A DNA stretch of 64,000 nucleotides from CBFFRJ01 sp051486985. GTDB taxonomy: Bacteria; Pseudomonadota; Gammaproteobacteria; Enterobacterales; Enterobacteriaceae. Positions 1 through 6,843 of this stretch are shown here, one piece after another. Positions within the stretch are counted from its first letter, which is position 1; every line of letters begins with the position of its first letter. The notes below the pieces were generated by a model. That model saw only the letters and a program-made list of their open reading frames with translations, did not search any database and was not told the DNA's origin. Made by a program: the position numbers and the translations under genes. Where the stretch lies: NCBI RefSeq assembly GCF_051486985.1, contig NZ_JAHVDV010000027.1, positions 1 through 64,000 on the forward strand, in the 5' to 3' direction.

Positions 1-49
1 GAGTCAAACCGGCCGCAGGCTGAGGGCCGGGAGGTGAGCGCAGTGCGCA

Positions 50-109
50 GCACCGGTTTCGGTGCGGGGCCGCGGGGATTGCAAAGGGGGCCGCGGTGGC
101 CCCCTTTGC
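50..109. other. GC-rich segment with two perfect hairpins
   Basis: Two inverted repeats lie in the first 110 bases. GCACCG at 50-55 pairs with CGGTGC at 60-65 across a 4-base loop. A perfect 12-bp stem pairs GCAAAGGGGGCC at 81-92 with its complement at 98-109 across a 5-base loop. No T-tract follows on either strand, so a rho-independent terminator is not supported. The segment sits beyond the 3' end of the chemoreceptor gene and beside the tandem repeats. It may be the edge of a dispersed intergenic element, but its left boundary is outside the window. Confidence 0.45.
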
Positions 110-130
110 ACGTTCACGGGTGACTGTTTC

Positions 131-668
131 GGCATGTTCTGCAGGTCTGAAGGTGAACGTAACACACCTCAGAGCCACCCATTCCCCTCACCCCGCCCCT
201 CTCCCCAATGGGGCGAGGGAGAAAAGCGAGCCCTTTTCAGGTTCAGCAGGACTGACAGGGAACGTAACACACCTCAGCGCCGCCCGTTCCCCCTCATGCC
301 AGCCCTCTCCTCAATGGGGCGAGGGAGAAAAGCGAGCCCTTTTCAGGTTCAGCAGGACTGGCGGTGAACGTAACATACCTCAGCGCCACCCATTCCCCTC
401 ACCCCGGCCCTCTCCCCGGTGGGGCGGAGGGGGAAAAGCGTGCCCCTTTACAGGTTCAGCAGGACTGGCGGTGAACGTAACATACCTCAGCGCCGCCCGT
501 TTCCCCTCACCCCGACCCTCTCCCCAATGGGGCGAGGGGGAAAACCGTGCTCCCTGGCATGTTCAGCAGGTCTGACAGGGAACGTAACACACCTCAGCGC
601 CGCCCGTGTCCCCTCACCCCGACCCTCTCCCCAATGGGGCAAGGGAGAAAAGCGTGCCCCTTTGCAGG
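131..668. repeat. Tandem array of five ~106-bp units with palindromic cores
   Basis: Five head-to-tail units recur, with the motif GAACGTAACA starting at 155, 260, 366, 473 and 580 (periods 105, 106, 107, 107). Each unit contains a CCTCACCCC-type stretch, a palindrome of the form CCCTC-CCCC-AA-TGGGG-GAGGG (197-219, 303-325, 408-430, 516-538, 623-645), and a spacer ending near GGTTCAGCAGGACTG. The palindromes could fold into hairpins on either strand. Unit length is not a constant multiple of three and small differences between units break the frame, so the open frames here are not genes. The array lies 3' of the chemoreceptor gene. It resembles dispersed palindromic repeats of enterobacteria, amplified locally. 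Confidence 0.85.
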
Positions 669-735
669 TTTAAAGGACGAGCGAGAAAATCGTGCCCGAA
701 GCGCAACACCTTCCCTCGCAAAACTGCAATCTTAA

Positions 736-2667
736 TCAGAATGTCGTCCAGCCATCATCCTGACTCTCCGGCGCTTTTGCTCGCGATTGCACCTTTAACG
801 CCGGTCGCAGTAGCGGCTGCGCAGACGTAGCCTGCTCGCCCCCCGCTTCAAGCCGGAAGGTTGCCACCAGTTGCTCCAGAAGGCGCGCCTGCTCTTCAAG
901 CGATCCTGCCGCGGTTGAAGACTCACTCACCAACGATGCATTCTGCTGCGTGGTACTGTCGAGCTCGCTAACCGCACGCGCTATCTGCTCAATACCCCTG
1001 CTCTGTTCTTCAGAGGCCGAAGAGATCTCACCCATAATATCGTTGACACGAGTAACGGACTGAACCACCTCATCCATCGTCGCCCCGGCTTTGACCACCA
1101 GGTCACTGCCTTTAGTGATACGCGATACGGATTCACTGATTAAGTGTTCGATGTCTTTTGCAGCCTGCGAACTGCGTTGAGACAGGTTGCGCACTTCGCT
1201 GGCGACCACGGCGAATCCGCGCCCCTGTTCACCGGCACGGGCAGCTTCAACGGCCGCATTCAGGGCGAGAATATTGGTCTGGAAAGCGATGCTGTTTATC
1301 ACGGCGGTGATATCAGCAATTTTGCCGGAACTGGTATTGATATCGCTCATGGTTTTAACCACTTCGCGCATGACCAGGCCTCCTTCACTTGCCGTGGTTG
1401 AGGCCTGTGCGGCAAGGCGGCTGGCGTTACGGGCGTTGTCGGCGTTGTTTTTCACCGTCGCCGTTAACTCTTCCATACTGGCTGCCGTTTCCACCACGGC
1501 GGCCGCCTGTTGCTCGGTGCGGGATGACAAATCGGTATTACCTTCCGCAATCTCCGTTGCCGCACGAGAAACTTGCGACACACTGTTACGCACTTCGAAA
1601 ATCATCTCGCGAAGCTTGCTGTTCATCCTCCCCATCGCGCCGGTCAGTTTACCCAGTTCATCCTGACTATGTGCGGTTATCTGCGAACTGAGATCGCCGC
1701 TTGCGATGCGCTCCGCCAGCGCCAGATTGTGTACAACCGGACGGGTTATCTGGCGGATAATCCACCAGGAGACCACCACGCCAATCATAATCGCAATCAG
1801 GCCAATAATGGCCGCGATAGTACTGGAGGTATTAGCCAGCGCGTCATTATGCGTTTTAACCAGGCCCAGCAGCTGCTTAATGTCAGCGCTACTTTCATCA
1901 CCGCCGATTTTGACGTTATCTTCAGCGGCCTTCAGCGCCTGCACCGCGGTAAAGTAATTCACACTTTGTGCGTAATAGTTACGGGTATCTTCCCAGAGTG
2001 CGTTTAACGGTGCCTGGATGTCACCCGGTAACTGAGAGGAAAGCGCCTGCACGGAAGCCTGCGTTTCATTAAAGCGGGCGTCCAGCGTACTTCGCGCCTC
2101 TTTAGTGGGACTAAAGCGTAGTATCAGCGCCGCATCACGCACGCTACCGATATTAATCAGTTGATCAAAAAGTTGCCCGGAGAGTGCACTGTCTGCCACT
2201 GGGGTACGAATAAGGGTTGTGAAACGGGTTTTTTGATCCTGCCCCGCCAGAGCATCAAGAGAGGTGCGCACAGTGTTGAGCGCATTCATGGCCTGCTGCA
2301 TCTCATTCACGCTGCTCTGAAATTTTGTCAGATGACCATTGAGCGCAGTGAGCCAGTTCTTCTCTTTTTCGGTCCAGCTCATCTCTGCTGCGCTGGACGT
2401 TAACTCAGAGGCATGCTTAACATAGCCAGACATTACCTGTCCGGCTTTATCATCCCCATAGAGATACTTAAGCCGATTTATTTTGGCCTGAAAGACTTCA
2501 ATGTTGACGTTGTAAATGAGATTGGTTTTTTCGTATACGTCACGGATCTCTTTAAATCTGAGCACGCTTAATACGGTCGCAATGGCGACAAGAAAGAGAA
2601 CGACGCCAAACCCTACCGACAATTTTTTACTGATGGTTATATTGCTCAACCCTTGGCTGAAAGACAT
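736..2667 (-). CDS. Methyl-accepting chemotaxis protein with long periplasmic domain
   Basis: A 643-residue inner-membrane chemoreceptor. TM1 lies at about residues 14-37 and TM2 at about 283-304, leaving a predicted all-helical periplasmic region of about 245 residues, roughly 1.5 times that of Tsr or Tar. This size fits a helical bimodular (HBM) sensor, which in known cases binds organic acids. A HAMP domain follows TM2, then the conserved hairpin tip (AFQTNILALNAAVEAARAGEQG). The C-terminus is GWTTF, a variant of the NWETF pentapeptide that tethers CheR/CheB. The ATG is preceded by AAGGAG, and a sigma28-type promoter lies 53 bases upstream of the start codon. The ligand is not predictable. 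The receptor class is certain and the HBM assignment is an inference from size and helicity. Confidence 0.93.
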   Translation of the reverse strand: MSFSQGLSNITISKKLSVGFGVVLFLVAIATVLSVLRFKEIRDVYEKTNLIYNVNIEVFQAKINRLKYLYGDDKAGQVMSGYVKHASELTSSAAEMSWTEKEKNWLTALNGHLTKFQSSVNEMQQAMNALNTVRTSLDALAGQDQKTRFTTLIRTPVADSALSGQLFDQLINIGSVRDAALILRFSPTKEARSTLDARFNETQASVQALSSQLPGDIQAPLNALWEDTRNYYAQSVNYFTAVQALKAAEDNVKIGGDESSADIKQLLGLVKTHNDALANTSSTIAAIIGLIAIMIGVVVSWWIIRQITRPVVHNLALAERIASGDLSSQITAHSQDELGKLTGAMGRMNSKLREMIFEVRNSVSQVSRAATEIAEGNTDLSSRTEQQAAAVVETAASMEELTATVKNNADNARNASRLAAQASTTASEGGLVMREVVKTMSDINTSSGKIADITAVINSIAFQTNILALNAAVEAARAGEQGRGFAVVASEVRNLSQRSSQAAKDIEHLISESVSRITKGSDLVVKAGATMDEVVQSVTRVNDIMGEISSASEEQSRGIEQIARAVSELDSTTQQNASLVSESSTAAGSLEEQARLLEQLVATFRLEAGGEQATSAQPLLRPALKVQSRAKAPESQDDGWTTF

Positions 2668-2719
2668 CCGGGACTCCTTGCTTTACATCAATGTTAGCGC
2701 CTTACTGCGCACAATAACG

Positions 2720-2746
2720 TTATCGGCATAGGGTTTCGGTTTTTCA
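2720..2746 (-). promoter_or_regulatory. Sigma28 (FliA)-type promoter of the chemoreceptor gene
   Basis: On the minus strand the -10 element GCCGATAA (2720-2727) matches the flagellar sigma28 consensus exactly. It is spaced 11 bases from TGAAAAAC (2739-2746), a weak match to TAAAGTTT. It lies directly upstream of the chemoreceptor gene, as expected for a class III flagellar-regulon gene. Confidence 0.7.
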
Positions 2747-2864
2747 GAGAGGAGGCGAAGTTTGTGGCAAAAACGTGATATGAGTGCTCCTCTATGACAA
2801 ATTATCAGTGAGGAGCATAGGCAGAAGAACGATTTTTAATCTCTTATCTGGTTAACTGACGACG

Positions 2865-3521
2865 TCAGTGCTTAAACTGCTTACGCAAAATGATAGCGCC
2901 ATCATCAATAGCACGCCATATCGCTTGTTCGCACGCTTCACCGTCCCGTTTTTTAAGACCGGTTAATAAATCGCCATAGTCATGCCCGCGGGTTAACTCA
3001 TTTGATGAAGGGTAAAGATAATTAAAGCAGGGTCCAATGCGCACCCATAATTGTTCGATAATAGCCGTTAGCGTTGGCATTTGGGCAGAGTGATATACGG
3101 CGAAACGAAACACACGATTAGTTTGTAAAGAAAGTTCAGTATTACCACTTTTGACCGCTTCATGAAAAATATCAGCGAGGCTGCGTAATTCATGGAGTAT
3201 TCCTGGGGTCATATTCTGGCTGGCAGCGTGCACCGCCATCCCTTCCAGTTTTTTTCGAATAAGGTTAATTTCATTGAAGCGTTCGGCACTGACTTCAGGC
3301 ACCAAAAATGCTTGTGCCGGCGTTGCATGAAGTGCCCCCGCAGAGACAAGACGGAGTAAAGCTTCTCTGACGGGCGTAATACTCGTGCCCAATTGATCAG
3401 CAATTTCCTTAGTAATGAGACGCGCGCCAGGTTTTAACGCACCAATAATAAGCGCACTTTTTAAACTCGCCTCTACCTGTAAAGTAAGGCTTGTTCGTTG
3501 CGCTTTTTCCAAGTCAAGCAT
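2865..3521 (-). CDS. GntR family transcriptional regulator (FCD/FadR type)
   Basis: A 218-residue regulator. The N-terminal winged helix shows the GntR pattern (LKPGARLITKEIADQLGTSITPVREALLRL, written here as residues about 28-57). The C-terminal half is helical and resembles an FCD effector domain. The start chosen is the ATG at 3521, preceded by ACAGGA at a 7-base spacing; an in-frame upstream ATG gives 12 more residues without a better ribosome site. No metabolic gene is adjacent, so the effector and targets are unknown. It stands alone between the chemoreceptor gene and curA. GntR/FCD proteins usually sense small carboxylates or sugar acids. Confidence 0.85.
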   Translation of the reverse strand: MLDLEKAQRTSLTLQVEASLKSALIIGALKPGARLITKEIADQLGTSITPVREALLRLVSAGALHATPAQAFLVPEVSAERFNEINLIRKKLEGMAVHAASQNMTPGILHELRSLADIFHEAVKSGNTELSLQTNRVFRFAVYHSAQMPTLTAIIEQLWVRIGPCFNYLYPSSNELTRGHDYGDLLTGLKKRDGEACEQAIWRAIDDGAIILRKQFKH

Positions 3522-3750
3522 GTGAGTATCCTGTAAAAAATTCTTATTAGTTATCAAACTGGTAGCGTGTATGGAATCATAATGTCCCTAGGATATGTTA
3601 TGCAAATGCATGCCTGGTATTGGATTGTCGCGTTAATGTTAGAACAATTAGTTATTTATTATGCACAACTACCAGAAACCGTTGCCGTAAGGTCATCGAT
3701 TCCTTATGCATGATTAATTAAAGCTGTTTTTAAAAATTTTGCACGAAATA

Positions 3751-3775
3751 TGATGGCGGTTTATCGCCGCCATCA
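3751..3775 (-). terminator. Hairpin after curA
   Basis: TGATGGCGG at 3751-3759 pairs perfectly with CCGCCATCA at 3767-3775, a few bases past the curA stop codon. No clean T-tract follows immediately on the minus strand, so terminator function is probable rather than certain. Confidence 0.5.
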
Positions 3776-3780
3776 TCCTG

Positions 3781-4818
3781 TTAGTCTTCGGCACCTACCC
3801 GAATGACAGCCTTACCAAAGTTTTTGCCTGCCAGCATCCCGATAAAAGCATCCGGCGCACTCTCAAGATCTTCGGTAATGTGTTCGCGATAATGGATCTT
3901 GCCGTCCGCAATCCACCCGGACATCTCCTGCTGGAATTCGTCAATACGGTGACCATAATCCTGGTTAATAATAAAGCCCTGCAAACGTATGCGTTTTTTC
4001 AAAAGCGTTGCCATTAATAATGGAACCCGATCAGGACCAGCAGGTAATTCTGTCGAATTATATCCACTGACCAGACCACAAAGCGGAATTCGGGCAGAGG
4101 TATTTAATAATGGCAGTACAGCATCAAAAACCGCCCCCCCCACGTTTTCAAAATAAATATCGATACCTTGCGGGCAGGCGCTGGCCAACTGCGCGGCAAA
4201 ATCGTCCGCACGATGGTCAATACAGGCATCAAAACCAAGAACCTCGACGGCATGGCGACATTTCTCTGCACCGCCTGCCACCCCCACAACACGGCAGCCT
4301 TTGATTTTGCCAATCTGCCCGACGGTGGCACCAACTGGCCCGGTCGCCGCGGCGACCACCAGCGTTTCACCTGACTGAGGTTGTCCGATATCCATTAATC
4401 CCATATAGGCGGTAAAGCCCGGCATCCCGAGAATGCCCAGCGCCCACGAAGGATGGTCAGGGTGTGCACCCAGTTTCACCAGACCTTTACCGTCCGAGAT
4501 TTCGTAGTCCTGCCAGCCGCTATAACCCAGCACCCACTCGCCTTCCTGAAAATCAGCATGACGGGATTGCACAACACGGCTTACCGTGGCACCACACATC
4601 ACATCGCCGATCGCCACCGGCGGAGAATAGGATGGCGCATCGCTCATGCGACCCCGCATATAGGGATCCAGCGAGAGGTAAACGGTGCGTAACAGTACCT
4701 GCCCCTCTTCAGGGTTGGCGATGGGGGTATCTTCCAGCCGGAAATTGTCGGCAACCGGCGCGCCCTTCGGGCGTGAGGCCAGTAGCCAGCGGCGGTTTTT
4801 TTCGCGTTCTTGCTTCAT
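3781..4818 (-). CDS. curA: NADPH-dependent curcumin/alkenal reductase CurA
   Basis: A 345-residue zinc-independent medium-chain reductase that matches E. coli CurA (YncB) in length and nearly throughout in sequence. It reduces the double bonds of curcumin and other alpha,beta-unsaturated ketones with NADPH in the cytoplasm. Visible features are the family signature YLSLDPYMRGRM near the N-terminus and the nucleotide-binding AATGPVGATVGQIGK motif in mid-protein. The start at 4818 follows AGGAGA at good spacing; an in-frame ATG five codons upstream overlaps that site and is less likely. As in E. coli it lies near mnaT and ydcZ, but the regulator gene mcbR found beside E. coli curA is absent. 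Confidence 0.96.
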   Translation of the reverse strand: MKQEREKNRRWLLASRPKGAPVADNFRLEDTPIANPEEGQVLLRTVYLSLDPYMRGRMSDAPSYSPPVAIGDVMCGATVSRVVQSRHADFQEGEWVLGYSGWQDYEISDGKGLVKLGAHPDHPSWALGILGMPGFTAYMGLMDIGQPQSGETLVVAAATGPVGATVGQIGKIKGCRVVGVAGGAEKCRHAVEVLGFDACIDHRADDFAAQLASACPQGIDIYFENVGGAVFDAVLPLLNTSARIPLCGLVSGYNSTELPAGPDRVPLLMATLLKKRIRLQGFIINQDYGHRIDEFQQEMSGWIADGKIHYREHITEDLESAPDAFIGMLAGKNFGKAVIRVGAED

Positions 4819-4931
4819 AAAACTCTCCTGCATCAGACAACGATCTATAGATAATAGGAGCTATCCATCAAATGTGCGCACCCGACAGCGGGCAGAGCGT
4901 GGCAGATAAGGCAGCCGGAGCGTAATGCCAG

Positions 4932-5507
4932 TTACGCGCTCCCCGGATTGAGACGCACAATCAGGTAACGGCAGATTTCTGTGGTTTCATTGATGAAGCG
5001 GCAATCATTTGGCGGCCCCAGCTCAAGGCAGTCCCCCGCCTGCATTTCATGGCGCGTCTCTCCTTCAACAAAAACCAGTGCCCCCTGCTGTAACCAGATA
5101 AGTTGTCGGGCATGTAAATAGGCCGAGGCTGGCATGGGAATATCGCTGCCGCCCGGTAAGTCAATTTGCACCAGGTCAAGGGGTAAATCGCTGCGAGGTG
5201 AGAGATGACGGCGGAGATAATGGCTTTGCGGATCGCGCCACACCGGCTGCTCAGCAAAGCGGAGCAATTTGCCTTCCGGCATCTCTGCCCTGGCAATGAG
5301 TGTGGACATGCTGATGCCAAACGCCCCGGAAAGTCGCGCAAGCAGGGTCGCCGTGGGGCTACTCTCCCCGCGTTCAATTTTATGGATCATCGCCCTGGAA
5401 ACGCCGGCCCGCAGAGCAAGGTCGCTCAGGGACCAGCCTCGTGACTCACGTTCTACGCGAATTCGCGCACTGATCCGTTGATTTATGCTGTCTGAGATAG
5501 TATTCAT
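4932..5507 (-). CDS. XRE-family regulator with C-terminal cupin domain
   Basis: A 191-residue regulator. The N-terminal helix-turn-helix (residues about 10-65) has the XRE pattern GWSLSDLALRAGVSRAMIHKIERGESSPTA. The C-terminal half (about 100-190) resembles a cupin beta-barrel of the SutR/PuuR type. It is divergent from mnaT with only 38 bases between start codons, so it may control mnaT-ydcZ and itself. An inverted repeat overlaps its start codon. It is a paralogue, not SutR, since the true SutR lies at 30528-31100. The effector is unknown; given mnaT, an amino acid or related amine is a reasonable guess. Confidence 0.88.
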   Translation of the reverse strand: MNTISDSINQRISARIRVERESRGWSLSDLALRAGVSRAMIHKIERGESSPTATLLARLSGAFGISMSTLIARAEMPEGKLLRFAEQPVWRDPQSHYLRRHLSPRSDLPLDLVQIDLPGGSDIPMPASAYLHARQLIWLQQGALVFVEGETRHEMQAGDCLELGPPNDCRFINETTEICRYLIVRLNPGSA

Positions 5508-5519
5508 ATCGTAATACTA
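5498..5519. promoter_or_regulatory. Inverted repeat between the XRE-cupin gene and mnaT
   Basis: TAGTATT at 5498-5504 and AATACTA at 5513-5519 are perfect inverted arms 8 bases apart, overlapping the start codon of the XRE-cupin gene. A smaller palindrome, ACTATAGT, adjoins at 5516-5523. The position in a 38-base divergent spacer suggests the operator of this regulator. Confidence 0.55.
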
Positions 5520-5545
5520 TAGTGTACAACCCCTGAGGTTCAACC

Positions 5546-6064
5546 ATGCTCATCCGTCATGCTTTAAAAGAGGACTGCGCGGCTATCGCGGCAATCTATA
5601 ACCATGCTGTTTTGCATACCGCTGCCATCTGGAATGACACAACGGTGGATGCGGATAACCGCATTGCCTGGTTTGAGGCGCGCGCACTGCTGGGCTACCC
5701 GGTTCTGGTAAGTGAGGAGAACGGCGTTGTAACAGGTTATGCCTCCTTTGGCGACTGGCGTGCTTTTGAGGGTTTCCGCCACACGGTTGAGCACTCGGTC
5801 TATGTTCATCCCGACTACCAGGGACGAAAAATCGGTCAGGCATTGATGGTCAGGCTGATCGAGGAAGCCCGGAAAATCGGTAAACACGTGATGGTCGCCG
5901 GCATCGAGTCCCGAAACCTCACCTCTATTCATCTGCATGAAAAACTGGGTTTCAACGTCACAGCCCAGATGCCGCAGGTGGGCACCAAATTTGGCCGCTG
6001 GCTGGATCTGACCTTTTTACAGTTGCAACTGGATAACCGCCAGGACCCGGACGCTATCGGATGA
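5546..6064 (+). CDS. mnaT: L-amino acid N-acyltransferase MnaT
   Basis: A 172-residue GNAT acetyltransferase that is collinear with E. coli MnaT (YncA). MnaT acetylates methionine and related toxic analogues, including methionine sulfone and sulfoximine, using acetyl-CoA. The acyl-CoA loop appears as YQGRKIGQALM at about residues 91-101, and the conserved C-terminal half contains AQMPQVGTKFGRWLDLTF. The start codon follows a GAGG ribosome site. The last four bases overlap ydcZ (ATGA), so the two are translationally coupled. The divergent XRE-cupin gene is the likely local regulator. Confidence 0.96.
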   Translation: MLIRHALKEDCAAIAAIYNHAVLHTAAIWNDTTVDADNRIAWFEARALLGYPVLVSEENGVVTGYASFGDWRAFEGFRHTVEHSVYVHPDYQGRKIGQALMVRLIEEARKIGKHVMVAGIESRNLTSIHLHEKLGFNVTAQMPQVGTKFGRWLDLTFLQLQLDNRQDPDAIG

Positions 6065-6510
6065 ACCAGACGCTAACACTCTGCTTTCTTGTCGCCGCAG
6101 GCATTGGTCTGGTGGTGCAAAATATGCTGATGGTGCGTATCACCCAGTCAGCCTCCACGATTCTCATCGCCATGCTGCTTAATTCTCTGGTAGGCATTGT
6201 ATTGTTCGTCACTATTCTGCTGGTAAAGCACGGCACCGCTGGCTTCAGTGAGCTTGCTTCAACAGTGCACTGGTGGACGCTTATTCCCGGCCTGCTCGGC
6301 TCGTTCTTTGTTTTTGCCAGTATCAGTGGCTATCAGTATGTGGGTGCCGCCACGACTATCGCCGTGCTGGTTGCGAGTCAGCTGATTGGCGGGCTGGTTA
6401 TGGACGTCGTGAGAAGTCAGGGAGTGGCGTTAAAAGCGCTGGCAGGGCCAGTATGCGGCGCGGTCATGCTGGTAATTGGCGCCTGGCTGGTTGCCAGACG
6501 CCAGTTCTGA
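6061..6510 (+). CDS. ydcZ: DMT-family inner-membrane protein YdcZ
   Basis: A 149-residue very hydrophobic protein with about five predicted membrane segments, equal in length to E. coli YdcZ (DUF606/DMT superfamily, EamA-like half transporter). The start overlaps the mnaT stop as ATGA. Function is not established. Coupling to an amino-acid acetyltransferase suggests export of an acetylated product, but that is inference. Confidence 0.93.
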   Translation: MNQTLTLCFLVAAGIGLVVQNMLMVRITQSASTILIAMLLNSLVGIVLFVTILLVKHGTAGFSELASTVHWWTLIPGLLGSFFVFASISGYQYVGAATTIAVLVASQLIGGLVMDVVRSQGVALKALAGPVCGAVMLVIGAWLVARRQF

Positions 6511-6512
6511 AC

Positions 6513-6746
6513 TTACAAAATGGTGCCACCTTTGGTGAGCTGCTCACGGCGGGCTTCAAGTTCCTCTTTATGATGCCGGCCGTGGTCAAAGATCGCCTTG
6601 CGCAGACGCTGTTGCTGGGCATAACGCTCTTCCCGGCTCAGTGCATCATCGTCGCTGAGCGCCACCAGCAATTCATTCATATGCGTGATGACGCTCTCTG
6701 CAATGGTGCTATCCACACGGGCGACAACTTCATCCAGATGTGACAT
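6513..6746 (-). CDS. ydcY: Small conserved protein YdcY (DUF2526)
   Basis: A 77-residue acidic, helical cytoplasmic protein, the counterpart of E. coli YdcY by length, composition and position (convergent with ydcZ, separated by two bases). The function is unknown. It is translated from an ATG at 6746 preceded by AGGAG on the minus strand, right after the frameshifted tail of the upstream binding-protein gene. Confidence 0.9.
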   Translation of the reverse strand: MSHLDEVVARVDSTIAESVITHMNELLVALSDDDALSREERYAQQQRLRKAIFDHGRHHKEELEARREQLTKGGTIL

Positions 6747-6757
6747 GCCAACTCCTG

Positions 6758-6843
6758 TTAATTCAGTTTTGCTTTAGAAAAATCACTGCCCATCAAACTG
6801 ACGCTGTAACCGGTCACGTTACTGCGGGTGGCAAAAAGGTTTT
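6758..6843 (-). pseudogene. Out-of-frame 3' tail of the DppA-like binding-protein gene
   Basis: Reading the minus strand in the frame next to the open frame that stops at 6814 gives a further segment, LFATRSNVTGYSVSLMGSDF and then SKAKLN, ending in TAA at 6758-6760. It aligns position for position with the end of DppA, where VKGY matches VTGY. The switch falls at a run GGGAAAACCTTTTTG (plus-strand bases about 6831-6846). One extra base in either homopolymer joins the two frames. This is therefore the lost C-terminus of the gene at 6814-8355, either a real single-base deletion or a sequencing error. Confidence 0.85.

Noticed and set aside
131..668. CRISPR array
   Set aside because: Units are ~106 bp and nearly identical over their whole length, with no alternation of short repeats and unique spacers and no cas genes nearby.
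62..830. Overlapping plus-strand coding frames of 60-159 codons across the repeat array
   Set aside because: They arise from the repeats themselves, have no ribosome site, and unit lengths of 106-107 break the frame between units.
4932..5507. Calling this XRE-cupin gene SutR
   Set aside because: The gene at 30528-31100 matches E. coli SutR far better and has the expected neighbour ydcO, so this one is a paralogue.
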